A stretch of 64,000 nt of DNA, taken from assembly GCF_046115515.1 (NCBI RefSeq), contig NZ_CP175953.1. One strand, written 5' to 3'. This document shows, piece after piece, positions 8,933 through 17,707 of this stretch. Source of the DNA: Gracilimonas sp017641085. GTDB lineage: Bacteria > Bacteroidota > Rhodothermia > Balneolales > Balneolaceae. The translations under genes were made by a program, and so were the position numbers. The notes under the pieces are model-generated. The model saw only the letters and a list, made by a program, of their open reading frames with translations, did no database searches and was not told the DNA's origin. Positions within the stretch are counted from its first letter, which is position 1. Each line of letters starts with the position of its first letter.

Positions 8933-10131
8933 CGTTGACTCTGGTTATAGAATTGGTCAATTCGTTCGGTTAACAGTTTTAATTCTTTTTGGGTGAGGTC
9001 ATCCTGACCGGAGATCTTGTCAATCAGATCAAAAAGGCCTTGTATTACGATCTCTTCAATGCCGGATCGAAGGGCGATGTCACGCTTTAGTTCATCATCA
9101 ATTTCGGAAGTATCCAGCCCGAGGTTGGATCGAATATAATCAAAGAAAAACCGGATTTTCTTATCAGCAATCAGCTTGTGATCTCCTTTTTCGAGATAAA
9201 GACTTCCGATTGTTCGGGCAAATTCGATACTGGAATTTTTTGGTGGTTCGATCGTCGGTATAATTCGTTGCTTCCGCTTAGCCCTGAACACCATAAACAG
9301 CAATACGCCGCTCAAACTAATAAACCATGCCCAGCTTAGATGTTCTTCTGAAACAACGTAGCGTACCACGCTTCCGCCGGCAAGGCGGACATCCTTATAA
9401 TACTCATCCCAAATGGTTTCCCGTTCCGGAAGGTAGGAAAGGGCCTTTAAGGCATAATCGGCTCCGGATTCATCCCGCACAAAATAATTGGTGAACAAGG
9501 TAGGGTTGGAATGAAGAAACAGCTCTCCTTCTCCAAACTGGATACGTATGAAATTTGGATTTCCTTCGTCATTAACTCCCAGTGAAGAAACTTTCAGCGT
9601 GGAATCTACCTTAAAGAAATAGGTTTCTGTGGTGCTTCGGTAGTAGGGGAAACCGGATTCCTCTTTGAGCCGGGGATTGGTGAAATTGACGCGGGCGGTA
9701 TCTTCATCCAAAATAGAACCACCCGTCAATAACGGGTTATTCAGGTACGTGCCAATACCGAGGCTGTCTTTAAAAGCCTGTTCGAAAGTGCGTGCAGCAA
9801 TAAATACGCTGGCTCCCTGTTCAACCTGTGATAACAATATGTCTGTTTCCCACCGGTCGATACCAAAGCTCTTATTGATGAAGATCCAGTTCTTTTGGGG
9901 GTTTGTGGTGTCGGCGTATTCAAAAATGGGTGATTGATTCAGGCTGATTTCATCATCCGGAAAAGCAGCCGGAAGTAAGGCATGCATCAGGTAACCGCCA
10001 TAGGGAATTTTGTCTTCCGAGGAATAGCTTTCGGTCCAGTTCAGGGGTTTTGGTTGAAGAATCTGGGCCAGGACGTAGATAAATATCAGGCCGCCCAAGA
10101 TGAAGTAATATGTGCGCTCTTTCTTAAACAC
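8929..10131 (-). CDS. DUF4350-type membrane protein of the MoxR operon
   Basis: The 400-residue protein has one N-terminal membrane helix (YYFILGGLIFIYVLAQIL), an extracytoplasmic region of about 240 residues resembling DUF4350 (GASVFIAARTF, a Rossmann/GATase-like fold), a second helix near 268-286 (WAWFISLSGVLLFMVF) and a basic cytoplasmic tail. It begins with GTG, whose first base overlaps the stop of the DUF4129 gene, and its own stop overlaps moxR. DUF4350 proteins are typical companions of MoxR/DUF58 clusters, but no activity is known. Confidence 0.75.
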   Translation of the reverse strand: MFKKERTYYFILGGLIFIYVLAQILQPKPLNWTESYSSEDKIPYGGYLMHALLPAAFPDDEISLNQSPIFEYADTTNPQKNWIFINKSFGIDRWETDILLSQVEQGASVFIAARTFEQAFKDSLGIGTYLNNPLLTGGSILDEDTARVNFTNPRLKEESGFPYYRSTTETYFFKVDSTLKVSSLGVNDEGNPNFIRIQFGEGELFLHSNPTLFTNYFVRDESGADYALKALSYLPERETIWDEYYKDVRLAGGSVVRYVVSEEHLSWAWFISLSGVLLFMVFRAKRKQRIIPTIEPPKNSSIEFARTIGSLYLEKGDHKLIADKKIRFFFDYIRSNLGLDTSEIDDELKRDIALRSGIEEIVIQGLFDLIDKISGQDDLTQKELKLLTERIDQFYNQSQR

Positions 10132-10847
10132 TATGCGTGAGCCTGATTTTTAAATTGTTGGTAAACGCTCTCTACCGTTTCATATCCGGCTTGTTCAATA
10201 TTGAAATCGCCGTATTCCACATATTCGTAATAGGTGGTAAGTTTATTGAAGTAGTTGCCGGCGGGGTGACTACCTAATTCCCGCAGGTAATCGTGGTTGG
10301 TTTTATCCGGTTTCCAGCTGATCAATTCATTTTCATTCAGCTGCTGAAGTGCTTTCAGGTATAAAATCCGAACGGCATCGCGGTAACGGCTTTCTGCGAG
10401 AGCAGCCTGTAGCATTTCCTCATAATTTGTTTTGGAGAGCTCTGACTCGCGAATGTTCATTGCCAGAGATTGCCCCGTTTTTTTTCTGGAGAAGGAGGAA
10501 GTAAGATTCCCACCCAGCATATGGTTTATCAGGGCAAAAAGGATGGCTCCGAAGATGGCGAAAAAGATAACCCGAACGGTGATAGACGCCCAAGGGCTGC
10601 TGAAAATCCATTGAAGTAATTGAATAAACCACCGTTGTATCCGGCTCCATAACGTCTCAGGATTTTCAGCCTCTTCGTTATAAGCAAAGACGTCTTCGTT
10701 TGTTAAACTGTCTAAGGTTGACGGTTCAACGGTTCGCACATACACTTTGCTGCTGTCCGGTTCGAAGTGTTGAACCGTAGAAGAATCCTGAGCTGTTGCT
10801 GCAGCCGGAATCAGGAACAGAAATATAAACAGCAGTCTTCGGATCAA
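10131..10847 (-). CDS. DUF4129-domain membrane protein
   Basis: The protein has 238 residues with a signal peptide (MIRRLLFIFLFLIPAAATAQ), a short periplasmic segment, one transmembrane helix near 90-112 (ASITVRVIFFAIFGAILFALI) and a cytoplasmic DUF4129 region ending in YYEYVEYGDFNIEQAGYETV. The start is TTG; its first four bases (TTGA, read on the minus strand at 10844-10847) include the stop of the upstream gene. DUF4129 is found next to MoxR and transglutaminase-like genes, supporting membership of the same complex. Role unknown. Confidence 0.75.
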   Translation of the reverse strand: MIRRLLFIFLFLIPAAATAQDSSTVQHFEPDSSKVYVRTVEPSTLDSLTNEDVFAYNEEAENPETLWSRIQRWFIQLLQWIFSSPWASITVRVIFFAIFGAILFALINHMLGGNLTSSFSRKKTGQSLAMNIRESELSKTNYEEMLQAALAESRYRDAVRILYLKALQQLNENELISWKPDKTNHDYLRELGSHPAGNYFNKLTTYYEYVEYGDFNIEQAGYETVESVYQQFKNQAHA

Positions 10848-11668
10848 CCCAACTCCTCAATTTGCGCGCGTAATCCTTTTCCTTCTTTTCGCTCAATGAG
10901 GTTGAAATACTGCAGGGCCATCGCAATCAGCATGAGTACCGAAAACAGGGAGGCTACAACTATAAGCAGTCCGTAAAAAAGGCCCATTCCGGTTCCGATC
11001 ATTGCCGAGTTATCGGCTCCAGAAGCTGCCAGAAACCCAAACAATATCGACATTGGGATAATGAGGACATAGGACATGAAAGACGTGATGATGTTCATCA
11101 CCAGGTAAGTGGCAAAAGTGAACCACCAGTGGCCTTGTACTAAATCCCACGAACGGCTGATTGACTCAAAAGGGTTCCGCTGTTCGATTACAGCCACGGC
11201 CGGTGCCACAAAAAGTTTGATCCCGATATAAATGCCCGGAATGATGAAGAACATAAATCCAAAAAACACAATGATTATAATCAGGATGTAGAGGCCCAGA
11301 AGCGTAAAAAAGTTCCGGCCAAAATTGTTGAAAATATCTTCAAACCGAACATCATTTGTGTCCTGTGCAAGATTTATATGCGTTAAAGAAACCGTGAGTA
11401 ACGCACCGGATGAAAAGGCAAGAAGAAGCATTCCAATCAGGAAATCTCCGCTAAAGAGGGCATCAGCTGAGGCATCGGGATTGTCCATAATAGCGGTGAA
11501 GAAGCTGGAATATCCGCTTCCCACCAATAAACCGGAAATGATGTAGAAAGGCAGAACCAGTAGTCCCAGCGCCTTACCCAGGCTTTTGTAATGCACCCGG
11601 ATGTAGGTAAAAGAATCGGTTAAGATACCCCCGAGGTCGCGATATTTTTGAAGTTTGAAGTCGCTCAT
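10844..11668 (-). CDS. Polytopic membrane protein of the MoxR operon
   Basis: The 274-residue protein has about six hydrophobic segments after a soluble start (MSDFKLQKYRDLGGILTDSF). It resembles membrane proteins of the glycerophosphodiester phosphodiesterase membrane-domain/DUF975 type (RSWDLVQGHWWFTFATYLVMN) that commonly sit in MoxR clusters. ATG 11668 is chosen because it overlaps the SpoIIM-like stop as ATGA; an upstream in-frame start at 11710 would give a longer overlap and an unlikely N-terminus. I cannot assign a function. Confidence 0.65.
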   Translation of the reverse strand: MSDFKLQKYRDLGGILTDSFTYIRVHYKSLGKALGLLVLPFYIISGLLVGSGYSSFFTAIMDNPDASADALFSGDFLIGMLLLAFSSGALLTVSLTHINLAQDTNDVRFEDIFNNFGRNFFTLLGLYILIIIIVFFGFMFFIIPGIYIGIKLFVAPAVAVIEQRNPFESISRSWDLVQGHWWFTFATYLVMNIITSFMSYVLIIPMSILFGFLAASGADNSAMIGTGMGLFYGLLIVVASLFSVLMLIAMALQYFNLIERKEGKGLRAQIEELG

Positions 11669-12618
11669 TGTTCCTTTTTTAGAGTGATGGGTAAATAAAC
11701 AAAGTACCACAGAATGAATGCTAATGAACTCAAAATTATGAATAAGCTCAACCAGATAGGCATTTCAGTGTAGCGGGTTACAAACGATTCCAGCAATCCG
11801 GCAGCCACAAATACAGGGACTAGGCCAATAATCATTTTCAGCCCCTCACGTCCGGCTTTTATAAAGGAATGTTTACGGGAACGGGTACCGGGGAAAAGAA
11901 AGCCATTGCCGACCACGAAACCAGCTGCACCTGCAATTACAATAGCTGAAAGTTCCAGAGTTCCATGGATGAAAATGACCCGAAGAGCTTCGGCCACCAA
12001 CCCGTATTTGGCAAAAAAGTGGATAAAAGCGCCTACCATCACTCCATTATTGAGCAGCACCATTCCAACTCCCAGCGAGGTAAGTAAACCACTTGCAAAG
12101 GCATAAAAAGAAACGCGGACATTGTTTACAGTGATGGCAAAAAACATATTCATTTCTTCAGCTTCTTTATAAACGGCCAGCGGGTCTCCGCGATCAATGT
12201 TGCTGATGGTCATATTCACGTAGGCATCCCCCATAATGTAGCGAACGAACGAAGGATCATTCATTGAGGATAAAACACCGATGCCAATAGCTACTGTAAA
12301 TACGATAAAGCTGTAGAGTAATTCTTTCTGTTTGGTCGCAAAAAGCCCGGGCAGTTCCTGCGTCCAAAATGTAATCAGGCGGTTGGTCTCTTCTTTTTTG
12401 GAGCGATAGATTTCATCATGTACGGCCACCGAAAGCTGGTTCAGGTATTCTTCGGTTTTACTGCCGGGGTAATTTGCCTGTGCATAAGCCAGGTCGGCAC
12501 TGAGCTCGATATAGAGATCGGCGAGTTTGTCGGGGTCATCCTGAGATTTATCCTTAAGCAGGCTTTCAAACTCCTTCCATTTGTCTGCATTCTTCCGTAA
12601 AAAGGCAACTTCTCTCAT
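11665..12618 (-). CDS. Stage II sporulation protein M-like (SpoIIM/DUF95) membrane protein
   Basis: The 317-residue integral membrane protein has a cytoplasmic N-terminal region of about 100 residues and then five or so membrane segments with the SpoIIM-family core FIHGTLELSAIVIAGAAGF (about residue 204) and AGREGLKMIIGLVPVFVAAG. It is first in the minus-strand MoxR operon. In non-sporulating phyla this family is nearly always paired with RDD proteins and MoxR/DUF58 clusters, as here; sporulation is not implied. The divergent RDD gene begins 117 nt away, so a shared regulatory region is likely. Confidence 0.87.
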   Translation of the reverse strand: MREVAFLRKNADKWKEFESLLKDKSQDDPDKLADLYIELSADLAYAQANYPGSKTEEYLNQLSVAVHDEIYRSKKEETNRLITFWTQELPGLFATKQKELLYSFIVFTVAIGIGVLSSMNDPSFVRYIMGDAYVNMTISNIDRGDPLAVYKEAEEMNMFFAITVNNVRVSFYAFASGLLTSLGVGMVLLNNGVMVGAFIHFFAKYGLVAEALRVIFIHGTLELSAIVIAGAAGFVVGNGFLFPGTRSRKHSFIKAGREGLKMIIGLVPVFVAAGLLESFVTRYTEMPIWLSLFIILSSLAFILWYFVYLPITLKKEQ

Positions 12619-12735
12619 TCAGTAAATTCACTTTCGTTTTAACATACATGAGCCTAACTTGGCGCTCGTTTGTGTGCAAGAAGATAACAAATCAAAACCA
12701 ATACGAAACCACAGAAATCCCAATAAACCAGCATT

Positions 12736-13482
12736 ATGGTAGGTATTGAAACCTCGCAACACGTTAAACTCAGTTATGAGCCGGCCGGAGTGGGAGAGCG
12801 CATCCTGGCCTTTTTCCTGGACGCCTTTTTTATCGGGATCTACTACCTGGTGGTAATTTGGATCTGGGGGTATGTGAATGATATCGGTCCCTCCTCAACC
12901 GGAAGCTTTGAGGATTCCGTTTGGGTGCTTTACATCGTACTCGTTCTTCCGCTGATGCTCTATCACCTGGTATCAGAAGTGGTTTCCAATGGCTACAGTC
13001 TGGGAAAAAAGATTGTGGGAATCCGGGTGGTTAAAATTGACGGTACGCGTGCCAATCTTGGGGGGTATCTGGTTCGTTGGATGTTCAGGCTTGTGGAAAT
13101 CTCAATGACAAGTGGCGTTCTGGCTTTTGTGGCTATTTTGCTGAATGGGAAGGGGCAACGCATCGGGGATATCTTAGGTAAGACCTGTGTGATCAAAGAA
13201 CGAAAAAAAGTGAATCTCGATAACACGCTGTATTCTAAAGTGGCGGATGCTTATGAGCCCCGGTTTAAACAGGTTGCCGAACTCACCGATAACGATATTC
13301 GCATCATCCGGGAAGTGCTCGACTCCCGTTCTCATTACGACTATGACAACTGGTTCCTTATGCTCCAAAAAACCCGCAAGAAAATTGAAGACCGTTTAGG
13401 GATAGAAGATCATGGACTGAGCGGGGATGAATTTCTGCAGACTGTGATTAAAGATTACAACGCTATTCACGGAAAGGGGTGA
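12736..13482 (+). CDS. RDD-family membrane protein
   Basis: The protein has 248 residues. The RDD motif appears as GERILAFFLDAFFIGIYYL at the first membrane helix, followed by helices near 50-75 and 110-135 and the conserved RIGDILGKTCVI. About 90 soluble residues follow (EVLDSRSHYDYDNWFLMLQKTR), longer than the minimal RDD domain. It is transcribed away from the SpoIIM-like gene; RDD and SpoIIM proteins are habitual neighbours in MoxR loci. Some RDD proteins have been linked to ion transport, but no function is clear here. Confidence 0.88.
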   Translation: MVGIETSQHVKLSYEPAGVGERILAFFLDAFFIGIYYLVVIWIWGYVNDIGPSSTGSFEDSVWVLYIVLVLPLMLYHLVSEVVSNGYSLGKKIVGIRVVKIDGTRANLGGYLVRWMFRLVEISMTSGVLAFVAILLNGKGQRIGDILGKTCVIKERKKVNLDNTLYSKVADAYEPRFKQVAELTDNDIRIIREVLDSRSHYDYDNWFLMLQKTRKKIEDRLGIEDHGLSGDEFLQTVIKDYNAIHGKG

Positions 13483-13501
13483 TGGAATACGGATGAAAGG
13501 A

Positions 13502-13610
13502 ATGGAACACAGATGAGGGGATTGAGCTGATGATCGCGGAATGAGGGGGGTGTTTTCTGTTATACTTCAACCAGCGACCATCCATTACATCGGTGTTATC
13601 CGTGTTCCAT
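13502..13610. repeat. MITE-like element, copy A
   Basis: A 109-bp unit bounded by near-perfect terminal inverted repeats (ATGGAACACAGAT at the left, ATCCGTGTTCCAT at the right). It shares roughly 80% identity by eye with copy B 16 nt downstream, including GATAATCGCGGAATGA-type and GTGTTTTCTG blocks. It has no believable coding capacity. The 364-nt gap 13483-13846 between the RDD and esterase genes is mainly these two copies. Confidence 0.65.
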
Positions 13611-13626
13611 GCTATGTTGGAGCAGG

Positions 13627-13733
13627 ATAGAACACGGATGAGAGGATCGAGCAGATAATCGCGGAATGAAGGGGTGTTTTCTGTATTCTTCAAACAGTGA
13701 TCATTCGTACAATCAGTATTATCAGTGTTCCAT
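13627..13733. repeat. MITE-like element, copy B
   Basis: A 107-bp diverged copy of the preceding element in the same orientation, bounded by ATAGAACACGGAT and ATCAGTGTTCCAT. The two copies lie head to tail with a 16-nt spacer. The remaining bases to the esterase start (13734-13846) are A/T-rich and should hold the esterase promoter, which I could not identify with certainty. Confidence 0.65.
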
Positions 13734-13846
13734 TATATGATTATAAAAGGTTAGAATTAGGATGTTGTGGGTTGGAAAAACAGGTAACCCATTTTGATAT
13801 ATGCCGTATATTCTTCGCTGATTAATCATTACCGTAAAAACTATTT

Positions 13847-15286
13847 ATGCGCCATCTTTTTATCCACGCTCAATTCGGGATACTGCTTTTCAGTTTAATT
13901 CTGACAACCGGTGCTTCTGCTCAAACACCTGATACTCTGTTCTTCTCGATAGATATGACCGGACCTCTTTCTGAAGACTGGTTCGAGCCGGTTTCCGAAA
14001 AGGTTGGAATTCGTGGAGACCAGCCTCCGCTGAGCTGGGGAACAACCTATCTGGCAGCCGATCCTAACAAAGATGGCATTTATAATATCGCCGTGCCCTT
14101 TAAACTAAATACTGATAGTCTGTTGGTTTCCTTCAAAATAAAAGTGGATGGAGTGGAGAACCCGGATGATGGATGGCAGGCCGGGCGTAATCATGAAGTC
14201 ACCATATATAAAGGCATGGAAAACAGCGTGGCGTTAGCATGGGGAGACCGGCCACCCGAAGCGCCGGTAACCATAACGGGACAGGTTGAGATTATCAGAG
14301 ACTTTGAGAGTGAAAATCTGCTGCCCAGGGATTTATACATTTACCTTCCTCCGAACTATAAGGAAAGTGACCAGCGCTACCCGGTGCTATATATGCATGA
14401 CGGTCAGGCTCTGTTTGATGCTTCTGAAATAGGGCAGGAATGGAAAGTAGATGAAGCTGCTGAAGAGCTAATTAGATCCGGTGAAATTGAGCCGGTAATT
14501 ATTGTGGGGATTGGAAATACGCAAAACCGCATTGATGAATACACCCCCAGCAAGCAAATCTGGAGACATGAATTGGAGCAAGTTTCATCCGTAGAAGCAT
14601 CTTCATTTCCTGATGCCTATACCGGAGATTTTAAAACAACAGAAGGAGACACCATCCGGTTCAAAACGAAAGCAGACACACTCTATGCAATGATTCCGGG
14701 TGGGGATTCCTGGCAGTCTCTGATTCCCAAAACTGAACATAGCTTTTACCTTCCTCAGGCTGGGATCACCTTTAGTTTTGAAGCATCAGAAGGAAAGGTT
14801 AATAAACTGATTGCAAGCAAGCTGTCAATGGGTGGTAAAGGGGATGTATATGGAGAGTTTATACTGAATAAAGTGAAGCCATTTGTTGATGAGAATTTCC
14901 GGACAAAACCCGGGAAAGAGTTCACAGCTCTGGGCGGTTCTTCACTGGGCGGGTTGATTACGCTATACCTTGGACTTGAATACCCGGATGTTTTCAGCAA
15001 GCTGTTGGTGGTTTCTCCTTCCGTTTGGTGGGATGGAAGAATGATCATCGATGAAGTAAATGAATTAAAGGGCTCAACCGATCAACATATTTGGCTGGAT
15101 ATGGGAACGGCTGAGGGTGAGGGTGCCGTAGATAACGCTAGAGCTTTACATCAGGCGCTAATAGATAAAGGTTGGTCAGCTCGAAATCTGCAATTTATTA
15201 TTGAGGAAGGAGCTGCTCATAATGAACGGGCTTGGGCCAAACGGGTTCCTGAGATGCTCCGGTTTTTATATGCTGCAGAAAATTAA
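13847..15286 (+). CDS. Secreted esterase of the enterochelin esterase/esterase D type
   Basis: The 479-residue protein begins with a signal peptide ending near GASAQ (residue 26). Residues about 30-150 form a beta-sandwich-like region, then an alpha/beta-hydrolase domain starts at LPRDLYIYLPPNYKESDQRYPV. The nucleophile serine is in GGSSLGG (about residue 366) and a likely catalytic histidine is in GAAHNERAW near the C-terminus. Between the early hydrolase strands and the nucleophile there is an insert of about 80 residues (KTTEGDTIRFKTKADTLYAM) resembling a DUF3471-like beta domain. The substrate is unknown; related proteins cleave siderophore or carbohydrate esters. It converges on ctaB with a 13-nt gap. 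Confidence 0.8.
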   Translation: MRHLFIHAQFGILLFSLILTTGASAQTPDTLFFSIDMTGPLSEDWFEPVSEKVGIRGDQPPLSWGTTYLAADPNKDGIYNIAVPFKLNTDSLLVSFKIKVDGVENPDDGWQAGRNHEVTIYKGMENSVALAWGDRPPEAPVTITGQVEIIRDFESENLLPRDLYIYLPPNYKESDQRYPVLYMHDGQALFDASEIGQEWKVDEAAEELIRSGEIEPVIIVGIGNTQNRIDEYTPSKQIWRHELEQVSSVEASSFPDAYTGDFKTTEGDTIRFKTKADTLYAMIPGGDSWQSLIPKTEHSFYLPQAGITFSFEASEGKVNKLIASKLSMGGKGDVYGEFILNKVKPFVDENFRTKPGKEFTALGGSSLGGLITLYLGLEYPDVFSKLLVVSPSVWWDGRMIIDEVNELKGSTDQHIWLDMGTAEGEGAVDNARALHQALIDKGWSARNLQFIIEEGAAHNERAWAKRVPEMLRFLYAAEN

Positions 15287-15299
15287 TTGTAATTCAATT

Positions 15300-16205
15300 T
15301 CAGACAAAAAACCGATCTATAAATACAGCAATCCAAACAAGGGGCAGATACGCGATGGAGGCAAACATCATCTTTTTGGCATTTGCCTTGGTTCGATCCA
15401 TTCCAAACTTGATGGTGTAGAAAAGAAATCCAATTGCGAATATGAGTCCGCCCACCAGAAAAATCATCCCGGAAATATTAAACTGATAAAGAGCGAACGT
15501 AACCGGGAAGAGGGAAAGGGTGCAAATCAATGACCAGAATACGGTTTTGTAGCCTTTTTCATCTTTGCGGGGCAACATCTTTAATCCGGCGCTGGAGTAA
15601 TCGTCTTTGCACAACCAGGCAATGGACAGCACGTGGGGTATCTGCCAGAAGAACATAATACCAAACAGTAGCCACATGCCCGGCTCGGCAATATTACCGG
15701 TTGCTGCAGCCCATCCGCCAACGGGAGGCAGGGCCCCGGGGATTGCTCCGATGGCAATATTAATCGGAGAAACTTTTTTCATTGGGGTGTAAACGCCAAG
15801 GTAAATCAGTGCGGTTGCAAAGGATACGGCTCCGGCCACCGGGTTAACTAAAAGAATAAGGTAAAGCAGTCCGGAGAAAATCAAAGTCAGGGAAAAGATC
15901 ATACCGCTTTTAGAGTCAATACGGCGATCGGGTAGCGGACGTTTAGAAGTCCGCTTCATCAGGCCGTCGGAAGCACGCTCAATAAATTGATTATGAGCCC
16001 CGGTACCTGCAGCAATCAGATAGGTACCGACCAAAGCGTGAATGAGCGTCACAAAATTGATGTTAGCTCCACTGCCAAGGATAAAACCAACCAGCATACT
16101 CACCAATACCGACATAGTGATGCCCGGCTTGGTTAGTTGGTAGTAATCGGTAATAACATCCGTAAAAGATCTCTTGATGAGAATGTTATCTTCGGCTGAA
16201 TTCAT
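15300..16205 (-). CDS. ctaB: Protoheme IX farnesyltransferase (heme O synthase)
   Basis: A 301-residue UbiA-family membrane prenyltransferase that adds a farnesyl group to heme b to give heme O for cytochrome oxidases. The first aspartate-rich motif appears as NQFIERASDGLMKRTSKRPL and the later YLGVYTPMKK...GAIPGALPPVGGW segment is typical of CtaB/CyoE. The usual first acidic residue is glutamate here, a conservative change. ATG 16205 is preferred over a TTG at 16247. It is divergent from ctaA with an 81-nt gap, fitting joint control of the heme A pathway. Confidence 0.93.
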   Translation of the reverse strand: MNSAEDNILIKRSFTDVITDYYQLTKPGITMSVLVSMLVGFILGSGANINFVTLIHALVGTYLIAAGTGAHNQFIERASDGLMKRTSKRPLPDRRIDSKSGMIFSLTLIFSGLLYLILLVNPVAGAVSFATALIYLGVYTPMKKVSPINIAIGAIPGALPPVGGWAAATGNIAEPGMWLLFGIMFFWQIPHVLSIAWLCKDDYSSAGLKMLPRKDEKGYKTVFWSLICTLSLFPVTFALYQFNISGMIFLVGGLIFAIGFLFYTIKFGMDRTKANAKKMMFASIAYLPLVWIAVFIDRFFV

Positions 16206-16286
16206 GTAAATTTGATAGGTCGAAATAAATACGTTTACAGACACCAAATTTAAATATTATTCCTCATACTTCACAGTATTTCAGCT

Positions 16287-17225
16287 ATGAAATTGAACGC
16301 TTTTCAGAAAACAGCAATAACAACCGTTGCCGCTACTTTATTCTTAATTTTAGTGGGTGGACTTGTGCGAGCTACCGGGGCAGGACTTGGTTGTCCCGAC
16401 TGGCCTAAATGCTTTGGTATGTGGATACCTCCCACAAGTTTAGCCGACCTTCCGGCGGGTTTTGACGAATCCCAATTTAATGTGTGGAAGACCTGGATTG
16501 AGTATGTGAACCGGTTAGTGGGAGTTGTAATTGGCTTGCTGATTACGGCTACCTTTTTACTCTCCATCAGGTACAGAAAGGAAAAGCCAACAGTTTTTTA
16601 CAGTTCCATTGCCGCTTTTGTGCTCGTTTTATTCCAGGGATGGCTTGGTGGAGTAGTGGTTAGAACCGGACTTCATGAAGGCTTGATAACCGCGCATATG
16701 CTGGTAGCTATGGTAATTGTGACGGTGCTCCTTTATGCAACCTTTGAGGCAACCAGCGACCTGTTTAAAATCAGGATTGAGGAAGGCTTCCGAAAAAAAT
16801 TACTTTGGACAGTGTGGGTATTATTCGGGCTTACCATGATCCAGCTCGTACTGGGAACACAGGTTCGTGAGGCCATCGATGTAATAAAAAATGCACCGGT
16901 TGTTTCTCCCCGCGGAACCTGGCTTGAAAACATGGAAGGCGTATTCCCCATTCACCGAAGTTTCTCTTGGTTATTGGTAGCGGCAGCTGGGTGGCTGTTT
17001 TACCTGATGAAGAAATACAATGCGGAAGGGTGGGTTAAAAAGCTGGGTGACCTGAATGTTGTGTTGGTATTTCTTCAGGTATTAATTGGTATAGGTCTCA
17101 ACTATCTGGCAATGCCCAGAGTGCTGCAGGTTCTGCACTTAGTAGGCGTAGCCGTGATGGTATGTACTCAGTTTCTGATGATTTTGGTACTTAGAAGAGG
17201 GGAAGTTGTGATCAGTGATCAATGA
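16287..17225 (+). CDS. ctaA: Heme A synthase
   Basis: A 312-residue eight-helix membrane protein of the COX15/CtaA family that oxidises the methyl group of heme O to form heme A. Visible marks are GGLVRATGAGLGCPDWPKCFG at the first loop, conserved histidines in HEGLITAHM and HRSFSW, and a final HLVGVAVMV. The extended first-loop sequence with IPP resembles the COX15-like branch. The last codons and stop are built from a heptamer tandem repeat (17209-17250), so the C-terminal VISDQ may be repeat-derived. Confidence 0.94.
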   Translation: MKLNAFQKTAITTVAATLFLILVGGLVRATGAGLGCPDWPKCFGMWIPPTSLADLPAGFDESQFNVWKTWIEYVNRLVGVVIGLLITATFLLSIRYRKEKPTVFYSSIAAFVLVLFQGWLGGVVVRTGLHEGLITAHMLVAMVIVTVLLYATFEATSDLFKIRIEEGFRKKLLWTVWVLFGLTMIQLVLGTQVREAIDVIKNAPVVSPRGTWLENMEGVFPIHRSFSWLLVAAAGWLFYLMKKYNAEGWVKKLGDLNVVLVFLQVLIGIGLNYLAMPRVLQVLHLVGVAVMVCTQFLMILVLRRGEVVISDQ

Positions 17226-17250
17226 CCAGTGACCAGTGACCAGTGACCAA
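17209..17250. repeat. Six tandem heptamers spanning the ctaA stop codon
   Basis: TGATCAG, TGATCAA, three copies of TGACCAG and TGACCAA run without a gap over 42 bp. The TGA of the third unit is the ctaA stop codon. A second low-complexity block with GGAATTT-like units follows at about 17270-17298, just before the end of the merR-like gene. Confidence 0.85.
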
Positions 17251-17306
17251 CGATTAACGAAATGGGACTTGGAATTTGGAATTTGAGACTTGAAATTTAA
17301 CCCTTA

Positions 17307-17627
17307 TTACAATCTCTCCAGTAAGTCATTCAAAAAAACCTTGATCTCATTCAGGTCTTTACGGGCTTCGGCACTGAGGGGAGGAGCGTTTTTGATTTCG
17401 CCTTCACGTAAAATTTCCTGCACACCTTCTGAACTGTACTTTTTATCATGTAGTAGTTCTTTGATCTTGAAGATGAGGGCAAGTTCCTGCTCTTTATACA
17501 CTCTGTTACCGGCGCTGTTTTTCTTGGGGCTCAGCTCCGTGTAGGTCTTCTCCCAGTTTCGTAATACGTGGGGCTCAAGTCCGGTTAGCTTACTGACTTC
17601 ACCCATCGAGTAATACAATTTTTTCAT
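17307..17627 (-). CDS. MerR-family transcriptional regulator
   Basis: A 106-residue DNA-binding protein. The N-terminal winged helix-turn-helix reads YYSMGEVSKLTGLEPHVLRNWE, followed by the wing GNRVYKEQELALIFKIKELL. The remaining 40 residues are a short coiled-coil-like tail with no effector domain, as in the small MerR regulators common in Bacteroidota. It converges on ctaA and is divergent from the glycosyltransferase gene (80-nt gap). Targets are unknown. Confidence 0.87.
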   Translation of the reverse strand: MKKLYYSMGEVSKLTGLEPHVLRNWEKTYTELSPKKNSAGNRVYKEQELALIFKIKELLHDKKYSSEGVQEILREGEIKNAPPLSAEARKDLNEIKVFLNDLLERL

Positions 17628-17707
17628 AGCAGACAGAAAGTGTATTTTAGAACGTTTTTAATGGCGTGAAAGTAAACCATTTCTGAACATATATAAAAGA
17701 ATACATT

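Noticed and set aside
11665..12618. Evidence of sporulation
   Set aside because: The SpoIIM-like family is widespread in non-sporulating bacteria and no other sporulation gene is present.
6411..13482. MoxR/DUF58 locus as an anti-phage defence island
   Set aside because: No effector, nuclease or mobile genes; the layout matches the common housekeeping MoxR cluster of these phyla.
13463..13693. 76-codon minus-strand frame with internally repeated peptide
   Set aside because: The peptide repeat simply reflects the two MITE-like DNA copies; there is no start context or known domain.
15201..15533. 110-codon frame spanning the esterase end and the ctaB 3' part
   Set aside because: Runs out of frame through two convincing genes; composition is not protein-like.
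17209..17250. CRISPR-like repeats
   Set aside because: Seven-nt units without spacers and no cas genes; a simple tandem repeat.
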